A DNA stretch of 64,000 nucleotides from Janthinobacterium sp. PAMC25594 (GTDB taxonomy: Bacteria; Pseudomonadota; Gammaproteobacteria; Burkholderiales; Burkholderiaceae_D). Location: contig NZ_CP080377.1 in NCBI RefSeq assembly GCF_019443505.1, positions 2,790,001 to 2,854,000 of the forward strand, in the 5' to 3' direction. Below, in pieces: positions 1 through 9,120 of this stretch; the first letter of the stretch is position 1; every line of letters starts with the position of its first letter. Below the pieces are notes generated by a model. It searched no databases. It saw only the letters and a program-made list of their open reading frames with translations, and had not been told where the DNA came from. A program made the position numbers and the translations under genes.

Positions 1-2328
1 CAGCACGCGGTTGTAGGACAGCGTGTAGGTCGCCTCGCCGAACACCTTGAAACGCCCCATCTCGGCCGTGCGCAGCGTGTACGACGCTTCGACATCCAGA
101 CCATCGGTGACGACCTTGCTGCGGTTGATCAGGCCAACCTGCAGCTGCTTCAGGCGACCTACCAACGGACCCAGCGTCGCGCGCTGGGCGGCGCTCAGCG
201 CGTTATACTTCTCCTGGTCTTCCGCCGTCACGGCGTAGCGCGTGACGGCGTCCTTGTACTGACCATCCTCGCCCGCCAACACGGTTTCGTTGTCAAGATT
301 CTCGACCCGATCGTTCCACTTGATATTCCAGTAGGTTAAACCCAGCGTCAGGTTCTTGATCGGTTCGGCGACCACGCCCAGGTTGAACTGCTTCGATTTT
401 TCAGGCTTCAAATCCTTCGTGCCGGACAACAGGGACAGCGCCGAACCGCTGCAAGCGGTGTCAAAATACGCGTCACCCACGATGCAACGCTTCGGATCCT
501 TGGTCGCGACGAAACCGCCGCGGCCTTCGTTAAAGCGCTGCGACAGCGTCGGCGCGCGGAAACCGGTGCTGTAGCTGGTGCGGAACATCAAGGTCGGCAA
601 GGCGGTCCAGCGCAGGCCAAGCTTCGGGTTGGTGGTACCGCCAGCCAACTGGTAGCGATCATAGCGGACGGCCGCCTGCGCTTCCAGGTTTTTCAGCAAC
701 GGCAGGGCCAACTCGCCGAACACGGCGCCGAGCGACTCAGAGCCGTCGATGCCGCGCAGGGTCGAATAGATGCCGATCGCGCCATCGCGCCACGCCTGCG
801 ACGGATCGTAGCTGAGCTTCTCGCGCTTGTACTCGGCACCGACGGCCACACCGATCTTGCCGCCGGGCAGTTGGCCAAATTCGCTCGAAGCGGTCACCTT
901 AGCAAAGTCCGTCGAGGACTTGGTCTTGGTGTACTGGTCGGCCGTCAGTTCGTTGATGATCTGTTCCGAATTATGGTTGCCGCCGAAGGGGTTGAACTTG
1001 CCCTGCGCCAGGTAACTTTGCAATTTATCGTGCATGAAGGAACCGTACACGCGCGTTTCGCCCTTCTCTTGGCTGTGGCCCACAGACACGGTCCAATCCC
1101 AGTTGGCGGCGCGGCCGGTGGCGCCGCCGACCAGCCAGGTGGTGTCAACATTGGTGCCCGTACCACCCTCGGCGGCAGGGAAGAGGCGGCGGATATTGAC
1201 CGGCACGCCGTAGGTATTGAAGGGGTTGTTCGCCGCCACACGCAGCACGCCGGAGCGGTCGGCATTTTGGATCCAGGCCGGCGAACCTTGGATGCGCGTG
1301 TCGAAGTGGTTGTAAAACAGATTGGCGAACAGCGACACATCCGGCGTCAAATCCCAGTTCGCCGTGACCGCCCCGCCGTAGCGTGTGGACGGGCGCACCA
1401 AGTCTATCGACTCAGCGGCGGAATACATGCAGGAGCTGCGATTCGGCGCAGCCACCCATTCCGGCGCATCCGGATAGGGCTTGCTGTGGGCCGCGTCGCA
1501 CTCCGGATCGGGCATGCGCTGCGAACCGCCCAGCGATATGGTGCCGGGATCGCGGCCCTTGGCGCCGTAGACGCCCCCCTGATACAGGCCGCCCTTGTGG
1601 CCGGTGAAATCGGTGCTGTTCGCCCAATCGCGGTCAACACCGTGGATGGCCTTGGTTTTTTCGTACGAGGCCGAATAGGTCACGTTGAATTTCTGCGCGT
1701 CGCGGTCGCCGAAACCGCCGGACACGGACACCTTATTGTTTTGCCCGTCGCCATAGGTGGTCGAACCGGTGCTGGCGTCGAGGGTCAAGCCCTGGTAATC
1801 CTTGCGCAGGATGAAGTTGATGACGCCGCCGACGGCATCGGTGCCGTAGATGGCCGAGGCGCCGTCCTTGAGCACATCGATGCGCTCGATGGCCGACAGC
1901 GGAATGGCGTTCAGATCGACCGAGGTCTGGCCGCTGTACTCGTCCGAACCGGACGCCGGCAGGCGATAGCCGTTCAACAGGATGAGGGTCGGCAGACCGC
2001 GCAGCGAGACGCTGGTGGCGCCGTTGCGGAAGGAACCCGACGTCGCCAGCTCACCGCCGTTACCGCCCGCAGCAGTCAGGTTGCGCATCAGATCCAGCAC
2101 CGACGTCGCGCCCGAACGGGCGATCGATTCGCGCGTCATCACAGTGATCGGGGAAATACCTTCGGCTTCGATGCGTTTGATACTCGAACCGGTGATTTCG
2201 ACGCGCTGCACCTTAGGCACCGGCGCATCGATCGCTTCCTGCGCGTGCACGCTCATCGTTGCGACGCCGGCGAACGCGGCCAACGCCAATCTCACCACCT
2301 GCACACTCTTTTTTTCGCGAAACATCAT
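1..2328 (-). CDS. TonB-dependent receptor, 3' end outside the window
   Basis: Outer-membrane TonB-dependent receptor; 776 codons are visible and the reading frame is still open at base 1, so the C-terminal barrel strands are missing. The start is the ATG at 2328 (a second ATG follows at once), preceded by AAGGAATAAG. A signal peptide runs to about residue 30 (VHA-QE). The plug domain follows, with VEITGSSIKR, a SGATSVLDLMRNL segment, VSLRGLPTLILLNGYR and the conserved RIDVLKDGASAIYGTDAVGG; the rest is barrel, including FRTSYSTGFRAPTLSQRF. There is no N-terminal STN signalling domain. It is a clear paralogue of the receptor at 4414. The ligand cannot be read from the sequence, and no regulator or transporter gene adjoins it. 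Divergent from rsmE across a 531-base gap. Confidence 0.93.
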   Translation of the reverse strand, partial: MMFREKKSVQVVRLALAAFAGVATMSVHAQEAIDAPVPKVQRVEITGSSIKRIEAEGISPITVMTRESIARSGATSVLDLMRNLTAAGGNGGELATSGSFRNGATSVSLRGLPTLILLNGYRLPASGSDEYSGQTSVDLNAIPLSAIERIDVLKDGASAIYGTDAVGGVINFILRKDYQGLTLDASTGSTTYGDGQNNKVSVSGGFGDRDAQKFNVTYSASYEKTKAIHGVDRDWANSTDFTGHKGGLYQGGVYGAKGRDPGTISLGGSQRMPDPECDAAHSKPYPDAPEWVAAPNRSSCMYSAAESIDLVRPSTRYGGAVTANWDLTPDVSLFANLFYNHFDTRIQGSPAWIQNADRSGVLRVAANNPFNTYGVPVNIRRLFPAAEGGTGTNVDTTWLVGGATGRAANWDWTVSVGHSQEKGETRVYGSFMHDKLQSYLAQGKFNPFGGNHNSEQIINELTADQYTKTKSSTDFAKVTASSEFGQLPGGKIGVAVGAEYKREKLSYDPSQAWRDGAIGIYSTLRGIDGSESLGAVFGELALPLLKNLEAQAAVRYDRYQLAGGTTNPKLGLRWTALPTLMFRTSYSTGFRAPTLSQRFNEGRGGFVATKDPKRCIVGDAYFDTACSGSALSLLSGTKDLKPEKSKQFNLGVVAEPIKNLTLGLTYWNIKWNDRVENLDNETVLAGEDGQYKDAVTRYAVTAEDQEKYNALSAAQRATLGPLVGRLKQLQVGLINRSKVVTDGLDVEASYTLRTAEMGRFKVFGEATYTLSYNRVL

Positions 2329-2859
2329 AACTTATTCCTTTTCATGATCCCTGATATGACTTGATAAGCGATTAGTTTATATTTTTATAATCACTTGAAT
2401 CTCTCATGGTCTTGCGAAAAACTGCAAGGCCCTCCCGCTCCCGCTACAGTGTTATGCTTTTCCAACCAATTTAAGCTGGCCGCAACGCGCCCAGGTCATA
2501 CGCCCAGGCATTGAAACGTGCGGCGTCTCCCAATACCATACCGAATCACATCACGGACGACATTGCCGGAAACAATTGATGTCGTTCAACACAACTTGTA
2601 TAGTCATCAAACCACGCTAAAAGCATCACTGTCAATAATGCAATGGTTTATGAAATCAAAAAACAACATTTTGTTTTTAGTCAGATTGTTATCTCCACGC
2701 AATTTCCCGCCCCGGATGCGCCGCGCGCAGGCCCAGCGGCAAGAATTTCACCCGGCCGCGCGCAGCGGCACTAAAATTACACCCTCGAGTCGCAGCCGCG
2801 CGCGTCCTACCCGCGCGCGGCGCGGCACCTTCCATTGTTTCTCTCCGCCAGGATGTTGC
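2329..2859. other. Intergenic region between divergent TonB receptor and rsmE
   Basis: No convincing gene. The rsmE reading frame stays open upstream to 2518, but that extension has no family similarity. The part next to the receptor (about 2360-2700) is AT-richer and should carry its promoter. A 7-bp inverted repeat ACGACAT (2557-2563) / ATGTCGT (2579-2585) is a possible operator. Confidence 0.5.
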
Positions 2860-3585
2860 ATGCCGCGTTTTTTCTGTCCCCAGCCACTCGCCATAGGCGC
2901 CACCATCGCTCTGCCCGACGCCGTCGCCCACCACGTCCATGTGGTGCGCCTTATGCCGGGCGAGGCCATCACCGTCTTCAACGGCGAGGGCGGCGAGTAC
3001 ACGGCTGTCTTGTGCAACGTCGAGAAAAAACGCGCCAGCGCCGAACTGAAGTCCCACACGGCGCGCGAGGCGGAACTGCCGTATGCCGTGACCCTGGCGC
3101 AGGCGTTGCCGGAAGCGTCGAAAATGGACTGGATCATCGAAAAAGCCATCGAACTGGGCGCGGCCGGCATCGTGCCGCTGGCGGCGCAACGCTGCGTGGT
3201 GCGCTTGTCCAGCGAGCGGGCCGAGAAAAAGCTCGCGCATTGGCAAGGCATCATCGTCTCCGCCTCGGAACAATGCGGACGCAACCGCCTGGCCCAGCTG
3301 GCGCCATTGCAGGATTTTAGTAGCTGGATCAGCCAGCAGAATTTACATAAACGCATCATTTTGACGCCGCGCGCGGAACAGTCGCTGGCCGACTGGGCGC
3401 GTCACCAGCCACCACAAGCGGTCACCGTGATGGTGGGGCCGGAAGGGGGATTTTCGGAAACGGAAGAAAAGGCGGCCCTGGCCGCCGGCGCCATCGGTCT
3501 GTCGATGGGACCGCGCATCCTGCGCACGGAAACGGCCGGCCTGACGGCGCTGGCGACGCTAAGTGCCTTGTGGGGCGGGATGTAA
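2860..3585 (+). CDS. rsmE: 16S rRNA (uracil(1498)-N(3))-methyltransferase RsmE
   Basis: Methylates N3 of U1498 in 16S rRNA of the 30S subunit, using S-adenosylmethionine. The 241-residue length fits the family. The start chosen is the ATG at 2860 (MPRFFCPQPLA), with AGGA about 8 bases upstream; longer in-frame extensions lack family features. An N-terminal PUA-like domain (HHVHVVRLMPGE, NGEGGEY) is followed by the SPOUT/trefoil-knot methyltransferase domain with EKAIELGAAGIVPL, MVGPEGGFSETEE and MGPRILRTETAGLTAL, which form the SAM-binding knot. It stands alone here. The family assignment is firm. Confidence 0.96.
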   Translation: MPRFFCPQPLAIGATIALPDAVAHHVHVVRLMPGEAITVFNGEGGEYTAVLCNVEKKRASAELKSHTAREAELPYAVTLAQALPEASKMDWIIEKAIELGAAGIVPLAAQRCVVRLSSERAEKKLAHWQGIIVSASEQCGRNRLAQLAPLQDFSSWISQQNLHKRIILTPRAEQSLADWARHQPPQAVTVMVGPEGGFSETEEKAALAAGAIGLSMGPRILRTETAGLTALATLSALWGGM

Positions 3586-3619
3586 AGAACAACGACAACA
3601 CCGCGCCGGTACATTTTTT

Positions 3620-3649
3620 ATATCGGCAACTGTAAACGTTTGCCGATAT
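3620..3649. promoter_or_regulatory. Perfect inverted repeat with LacI-type core
   Basis: ATATCGGCAA (3620-3629) and TTGCCGATAT (3640-3649) are exact inverted copies around a 10-base loop. The loop region reads TGTAAACGTTTGC (3631-3643) with an AAACGTTT core, resembling LacI/GalR-family operators. No T-run follows on either strand, so it is not a canonical terminator for rsmE although it lies 35 bases after its stop. Confidence 0.35.
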
Positions 3650-3790
3650 GCGAACCGGAAATCGGCCGCAGCCACAGCCCGCGTGGACCCTCCGGGCGAT
3701 CCGGCTCGGCCAGGAGGCACCTGCCGCCCCCGCCAATTCCACTCGATCCATTTACGGCACATTGTCGCGCGTATCAATTCGGCGTCAATA

Positions 3791-3832
3791 ATACCGGTAT
3801 TACCGGTATTACCGGTATTACCGGTATTACCG
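3791..3832. repeat. Tandem 9-bp repeat (ATTACCGGT), about 4.6 copies
   Basis: Uninterrupted tandem copies of ATTACCGGT. Each junction creates the palindrome AATACCGGTATT, so the array presents several evenly spaced ACCGGT palindromes with 9-bp spacing. It lies about 590 bases upstream of the TonB receptor. It could be a multivalent operator or simply a slippage-prone microsatellite. Confidence 0.8.
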
Positions 3833-4413
3833 CACCTTACAATACCACGGCACGCCCGCTACTCCACCAACACCATGAAAAAATATAAATAAACAAAGGT
3901 AATCCACGCATTCATGAAATGTGCGGATCCATTATTATATTTTCAAATATCGACATAAATAAAAAACACACGCAGGTCCGGTGATTGAGCACCAAAATAA
4001 TACATGGCTGCACCCTTTTGATACACCAACCTAATATTGCACCATGATGGCGCGCACGTCTATCATTCTCCTGCTTGATACGAAAAAACAACACTTCTCC
4101 CCGCCTCCCCTCTTCACGTGGTGGCCTTGAAGATGTGCATGCATGCGGCCTGGGCGACATTCGATGCTCCATCTCCATGGCAAGTGGAAATAGCCAAACT
4201 GCACGGTATGTTGTTTTTTCATATGCACTTGGACTATAAAAATTGACAGGCAAGCCACAGCAATGGTTTCATTGACTTCTTGAGATTTTGAATAGTCAGA
4301 ATTTTCAAAGACACCGTCCATGAGACGATTGATAAAATAATAGACATATAAGGCCGGCTTTGCCAATACAAGGCGATGTCAAGCCGCATATTCATAATGT
4401 GAGGAGTTTTGCA

Positions 4414-7173
4414 ATGATGGTGGAAACAGGATTATCGCGGTCTATCCGTTTGATGTTTATCGGTAGCCTTGCGTTTGGCATGCAAATGGCCAACGCACAG
4501 ACCACTGGCGAAAGCATTCAAAAGGTTGAAGTGACAGGTTCGAGCATCAAACGCGCGGAAGCCGAGACCATCTCGGTCATCCAAACACTGACCCGCAAGG
4601 ATATCGAACAAACCGGTAAGTCTTCGATCGCCGACGTCGTGCGCAGCATCTCCGCCGACAACAACGGTAGTATCAGCGGCTCCTTCACCAGCGGTTTCGC
4701 CGGCAGCGCCTCGGGCGTCTCGCTTCGCGGCTTGAGCGTCAGTTCGACCCTGGTACTGATCAATGGCCGCCGCACGGCGCCATACGGCTTCGGCGATGAC
4801 GGCCAGCGCAGCTTCGTCGACTTGAACTCGATTCCGCTCGACGCCGTGGACCGCATCGATATCCTGAAAGACGGCGCTTCCGCCATTTACGGCTCCGACG
4901 CTATCGCCGGCGTGGTCAACATCATCTTGCGCCAGAACTATGTCGGCAAGACCATCTCCGCCAACGTCGGCCAAAGCGGCCATGGCGACGGCACCGTCAC
5001 CAGCATCTCCGGCGCCATCGGCTTCGGCGACATGGACACCGACAAATTCAACGTCTTCGCCACCATCGATGCGAAAAAATCGGGCGAAATCAAGCAAAGC
5101 AACCGCGACAAGTGGATCGGCCAAGCCGATGCGCGTCCATGGGGCGGACGTGACCAGCGCGCTGGCGCCACTACAGCCGGCAACGGCGGCGGCAGCTCCT
5201 TCCTGGGCACCCTGCGTCCAATCTCGCCAGCACTTGGCAATGTAACCAACTTGCCGGGTTCGTGCGATCCGATCAACCTCGATCCAAAGGGCGGCACCTC
5301 GAACGACAACTCGCGCGGCGGTTGCCTGTGGGATCCGGTCCAGTTCGCGACCATCCAGCCAAAGACCGAAAACGTCAACCTGTTCATGCGCGGCACCCTG
5401 GCATTGGGCGCAAATGCGCAAGGCTACACGGAAGTGGGCATCTTCAAGTCGAAGGCCGACACCTACACCACCCCGTCCGGTCTGACCGGCGCCGGCTTTG
5501 ACCTGATCAATGCCCGCGTCAACAACACCAACAGTGGCGCAGACCAACTGCTGATGCCGGCGAACCACCCGGACAACATCTTGGGCGTCGCTGCCCGTCC
5601 GCGCTGGGTCGACGCCTCGCGTCCACGCGTGTCGAACCTCGAAACGACCGTCACCCGTGTCCTGGCCGGCGTCAAGGGTACGTATGCCAACTGGGATTAC
5701 GATACCGGCCTGATGTATGCAGAAAGCAAAACCGACCGCACGCAAACGGGTTACTATCGTACCAGCGCCTTGCGCACGGCACTGAACAACGGCACCTTCC
5801 GTATCGGCAAGGGCGTCATCAACAGCCCAGAAGTGCTGGCACTGGTATCGCCTACGCTGAACAACTCGGGCACGACGAAGAGCACCTCGCTGGACTTCAA
5901 GGCTACGCGCGAACTGTTCCAATTGCCAGGCGGCATGATGGGCATTGCTCTGGGCGCCGAATACCGCAAGGAAGAAACGAACAGCCAGTCGACGCCATAC
6001 ACCGATATCAACGATATCGTTGGCTTGGGCTATTCCGCTTCGCAAGGTTCGCGCAACGTCAAGGCCCTGTACGCCGAGCTCGCCGCGCCAGTCATGAAAG
6101 AGCTGGAACTGCAATTCGCGCTGCGCAGCGATGATTACTCGGATTACGGTCGCTCGACCACGCCTAAAGTGGGCTTCAAGTTCACGCCAGCATCGGCCGT
6201 GGCTTTCCGCGGTACGTATGCGGAAGGTTTCCGCGCGCCTAGCGCAGCGGAAAACGGCAACAGCGCCGTGGCCGCGTTCACCAACATCGCCAGCGATCCA
6301 GTGCGTTGCGCCGTAACGAAATTGCCAATCGATTGTTCGTCGCAACAAGTTGGTGCTATCACCATCGGCAACAAGAACATCAAGCCAGAAAAGTCGAAGA
6401 GCTACAGCCTGGGTATGGTACTCGAGCCAATCAAGAACATTAGTTTGTCAGTGGATCTGTGGCAAATTGTCCGCGACGGTGAAATCAACGGTTCCGATCC
6501 TGGTGCCGTGGTTGCCAACCCAGCTGGCTACCCAGATGCGGTCATCGTTCGCGGCGAACCGACGAGCAACTTCCCAGGCCTCGTTGGTCCTATCCTGATG
6601 GTCAAAGCGCCTTACCTGAACGCGGGTAAAACCAAAACCTCGGGCGTCGACCTGGATCTGCGCGGCAAGTACAACGCTGGCGAATACGGCCGCTTCAACT
6701 CGGGCGTGACGGTCACGTACATGAAGGAATTCACCCGTACCAACGCCGATGGCACGGTACTGGAGTTTGCCGGCACCCACGGCGACACCAACCTGTCCGG
6801 TAACGGCGGTACGCCGAAGACCAAGGTCCGCCTGACCCTGGGCTGGGATCAAGGTCCGGTCAACGTCACGGCGAACATGAACTACGTCAGCAGCATCAGC
6901 AACAAGAACGATGTCAAGGGCGACTGTCTGGATACCGACACGAGCGGCGTGCCGTACAAAAACTGCCGTATCGCTTCGTTCACCACCACGGATCTGTTTG
7001 CCAAGTGGAATGTCACGAAACAATGGGAACTCACTGCGTCGATCAGCAACCTGTTCGACAGGATGGCACCACTGGACGTGCAAACCTACGGCCGCATCAA
7101 CTACAACCCATCGCTGCATCAATCGGGCGCAGTGGGTCGTTACTTCACGCTGGGCGGTCGTTACACGTTCTAA
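4414..7173 (+). CDS. TonB-dependent receptor
   Basis: Complete outer-membrane TonB-dependent receptor of 919 residues. The start is the ATG at 4414 (followed by a second ATG), 7 bases after GAGGAG; the frame extends upstream to 4360 without support. The signal peptide ends near residue 29 (ANA-QT). The plug domain has VEVTGSSIKRAEAE, GVSLRGLSVSSTLVLINGRR and the hallmark RIDILKDGASAIYGSDAIAG. The barrel ends with the usual aromatic C-terminus (YFTLGGRYTF). Features such as GTYAEGFRAPSAAENG and KPEKSKSYSLG are typical of the large Oar/carbohydrate-type receptors. Paralogous to the receptor at the window start. The ligand is unknown. A strong terminator follows. Confidence 0.95.
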   Translation: MMVETGLSRSIRLMFIGSLAFGMQMANAQTTGESIQKVEVTGSSIKRAEAETISVIQTLTRKDIEQTGKSSIADVVRSISADNNGSISGSFTSGFAGSASGVSLRGLSVSSTLVLINGRRTAPYGFGDDGQRSFVDLNSIPLDAVDRIDILKDGASAIYGSDAIAGVVNIILRQNYVGKTISANVGQSGHGDGTVTSISGAIGFGDMDTDKFNVFATIDAKKSGEIKQSNRDKWIGQADARPWGGRDQRAGATTAGNGGGSSFLGTLRPISPALGNVTNLPGSCDPINLDPKGGTSNDNSRGGCLWDPVQFATIQPKTENVNLFMRGTLALGANAQGYTEVGIFKSKADTYTTPSGLTGAGFDLINARVNNTNSGADQLLMPANHPDNILGVAARPRWVDASRPRVSNLETTVTRVLAGVKGTYANWDYDTGLMYAESKTDRTQTGYYRTSALRTALNNGTFRIGKGVINSPEVLALVSPTLNNSGTTKSTSLDFKATRELFQLPGGMMGIALGAEYRKEETNSQSTPYTDINDIVGLGYSASQGSRNVKALYAELAAPVMKELELQFALRSDDYSDYGRSTTPKVGFKFTPASAVAFRGTYAEGFRAPSAAENGNSAVAAFTNIASDPVRCAVTKLPIDCSSQQVGAITIGNKNIKPEKSKSYSLGMVLEPIKNISLSVDLWQIVRDGEINGSDPGAVVANPAGYPDAVIVRGEPTSNFPGLVGPILMVKAPYLNAGKTKTSGVDLDLRGKYNAGEYGRFNSGVTVTYMKEFTRTNADGTVLEFAGTHGDTNLSGNGGTPKTKVRLTLGWDQGPVNVTANMNYVSSISNKNDVKGDCLDTDTSGVPYKNCRIASFTTTDLFAKWNVTKQWELTASISNLFDRMAPLDVQTYGRINYNPSLHQSGAVGRYFTLGGRYTF

Positions 7174-7209
7174 TCACCAGGCAAGATATAACAGTTAGTT
7201 AGCAAGACA

Positions 7210-7246
7210 AATCCGGCGGCCATGCAGTGGTCGCCGGATTTTTTCT
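7210..7246 (+). terminator. Rho-independent terminator after TonB receptor
   Basis: A stem AATCCGGCG (7210-7218) / CGCCGGATT (7232-7240) is followed by a T-rich run, 36 bases after the receptor stop. Confidence 0.85.
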
Positions 7247-7409
7247 TTTCGCAACACCTTTTCTTTCCTGCCGCGCCAAGGCGCCGCCTTCCCGGCAGAT
7301 GGCCCGCAACTGGACATGCGGGTAAAATAGCGTCCTGACGCTGCCGTGCGCGGCGCCTCACAGACTCTCCGCTAGATACGGAGCCCTGCCATTTTTAGAC
7401 AAACACACT

Positions 7410-9041
7410 ATGTTGCGACTCAACGAAGTAAAACTCCCCCTCGAACACGACGACGCGGCACTGCCCGCCGCCATCCTGGCCCGCCTCGGCATCGCTGCCA
7501 CCGACCTGCTCGGCTATACCGTCTTCAAGCGCAGCTATGACGCGCGCAAGCGCAGCGCCGTGGTGTTGATTTACTCGCTGCAGGTGGACGTCAAGAATGA
7601 GGCGGCCGTGCTGGCGCGCCTGGGCCACGATATCCATCTGATGCCCGCGCCCGACACCAACTACAAATTCGTCGCCGGCGGCGAACAGCTGGCCGGCCAC
7701 ACGAATGAACCGCGTCCCATCGTCATCGGCACGGGGCCATGCGGCCTGTTCGTGGCGCTGATCCTGGCGCAGATGGGCTTGCGCCCCCTCATCCTGGAAC
7801 GCGGCAAGCAGGTACGCGAACGCACGGTCGACACCTTCGGCTTCTGGCGCAAGCGCGAACTGAACCCGGAATCGAACGTCCAGTTCGGCGAAGGTGGCGC
7901 CGGCACCTTCTCGGACGGCAAGCTGTACAGCCAGATCAAGGATCCCAAGCACTACGGCCGCAAGGTATTGACGGAATTCGTCAAGGCCGGCGCGCCCGAG
8001 GAAATCATGTACGTGAGCAAGCCACACATCGGCACCTTCCGCCTGGTCAAGATGGTGGAAGAAATGCGCGCGAATATCGAACAGCTGGGCGGCGAGTACC
8101 GCTTCAGCAGCAAAGTGGTCGATCTCGACATCGTGCCGGGCGCCGACGGCGGCCAGGTGCGCGGCGTGGTGCTGGACAATGGCGAGACCATCGCCAGCAA
8201 CCACGTGGTGCTGGCCATCGGCCACAGCGCACGCGACACCTTCGAGATGCTGCACCGCCGCGGCGTGTACATCGAAGCCAAGCCGTTCTCGATCGGTTTC
8301 CGCGTGGAACACCCGCAATCCTTGATCGACAGCTGCCGCTTCGGCCCCAGCGCCGGCCACCCGATTCTGGGTGCGGCCGACTACAAGCTGGTACACCACG
8401 CCAGCAATGGCCGCTCCGTCTACAGCTTCTGCATGTGCCCCGGCGGCACGGTGGTGGCTGCCGCCTCGGAGCCGGGCCGCCTGGTGACGAACGGCATGAG
8501 CCAGTACTCGCGCAACGAGCGCAACGCCAACAGCGCCATCGTCGTCGGCATCACGCCAGCCGACTATCCGGGCGACCCGCTGGCCGGCATCGCCCTGCAG
8601 CGCGACCTGGAAGAGCGCGCGTTCGCCCTGGGCGGCGGCAACTACGATGCGCCAGGCCAATTGGTGGGCGATTTCGTGGCGGGCCGCGCCTCGACCGAAT
8701 TTGGCAGCGTGGTGCCGTCATACAAGCCGGCCGTGCACTTGACGGATCTGGCGCCGGCCCTGCCCGAGTACGCGATCACGGCCATGCGTGAAGCGTTCCC
8801 GGCATTCAACAAGCAGATCAAAGGCTACTACAAGGCCGACGCCGTGCTGACGGGCGTGGAAACGCGCACCTCGTCGCCGATCCGCATCAAGCGCCACGAC
8901 GACAACCTGCAAAGCCTGAATACACGGGGCCTGTTCCCGGCAGGCGAAGGCGCCGGCTATGCGGGCGGCATCCTGTCGGCGGCCGTCGATGGCATCAAGG
9001 TGGCAGAGGCGGTGGCGCTGTCGATGGCGGCACGCGACTAG
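7410..9041 (+). CDS. NAD(P)/FAD-dependent oxidoreductase (COG2509-type)
   Basis: Putative FAD-dependent dehydrogenase of 543 residues, substrate unknown. An N-terminal domain of about 90 residues precedes a Rossmann dinucleotide-binding site (VIGTGPCGLFVAL, then LERG) near residues 105-130. Further on are the family blocks NVQFGEGGAGTFSDGKLYS, VLAIGHSARDTFEML and PFSIGFRVEHPQ, and a C-terminal FAD-contact block GLFPAGEGAGYAGGI. These match the widely conserved but uncharacterised COG2509 family. The ATG at 7410 fits the conserved N-terminus (MLRLNEVKLPL). Monocistronic, between two terminators. Confidence 0.9.
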   Translation: MLRLNEVKLPLEHDDAALPAAILARLGIAATDLLGYTVFKRSYDARKRSAVVLIYSLQVDVKNEAAVLARLGHDIHLMPAPDTNYKFVAGGEQLAGHTNEPRPIVIGTGPCGLFVALILAQMGLRPLILERGKQVRERTVDTFGFWRKRELNPESNVQFGEGGAGTFSDGKLYSQIKDPKHYGRKVLTEFVKAGAPEEIMYVSKPHIGTFRLVKMVEEMRANIEQLGGEYRFSSKVVDLDIVPGADGGQVRGVVLDNGETIASNHVVLAIGHSARDTFEMLHRRGVYIEAKPFSIGFRVEHPQSLIDSCRFGPSAGHPILGAADYKLVHHASNGRSVYSFCMCPGGTVVAAASEPGRLVTNGMSQYSRNERNANSAIVVGITPADYPGDPLAGIALQRDLEERAFALGGGNYDAPGQLVGDFVAGRASTEFGSVVPSYKPAVHLTDLAPALPEYAITAMREAFPAFNKQIKGYYKADAVLTGVETRTSSPIRIKRHDDNLQSLNTRGLFPAGEGAGYAGGILSAAVDGIKVAEAVALSMAARD

Positions 9042-9072
9042 GCTACGCTAGCCCCTCCCTGCAGACAGGACG

Positions 9073-9103
9073 AAAAAAACCGGCACTGAGTGCCGGTTTT
9101 TTT
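9073..9103. terminator. Bidirectional Rho-independent terminator
   Basis: ACCGGCAC (9079-9086) / GTGCCGGT (9090-9097) with a 3-base loop, flanked by seven A before and seven T after. It can stop transcription from the FAD gene on one side and the receptor pseudogene on the other. Confidence 0.9.
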
Positions 9104-9120
9104 ATGCCTGCCGCCCCTGC

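Larger units (their letters stand above)
3586..4413. other. Long non-coding region upstream of TonB receptor
   Basis: An 828-base region with no credible gene. It holds a perfect 10-bp inverted repeat (3620-3649), a 9-bp tandem repeat (3791-3832), and an AT-rich stretch from about 3840 to 4390 that stands out from the flanking high-GC sequence. A GAGGAG ribosome binding site at 4401-4406 serves the receptor at 4414. The size and AT content suggest a regulated promoter or leader, but no specific promoter could be assigned. Confidence 0.5.

Noticed and set aside
871..2364. A 497-codon plus-strand frame opposite the first TonB receptor
   Set aside because: No family features; the opposite strand encodes a clear receptor.
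3563..3892. Open frames over the tandem repeat giving a VLPVLPVLP peptide
   Set aside because: The repetitive peptide is just the translation of the 9-bp repeat; no start signal.
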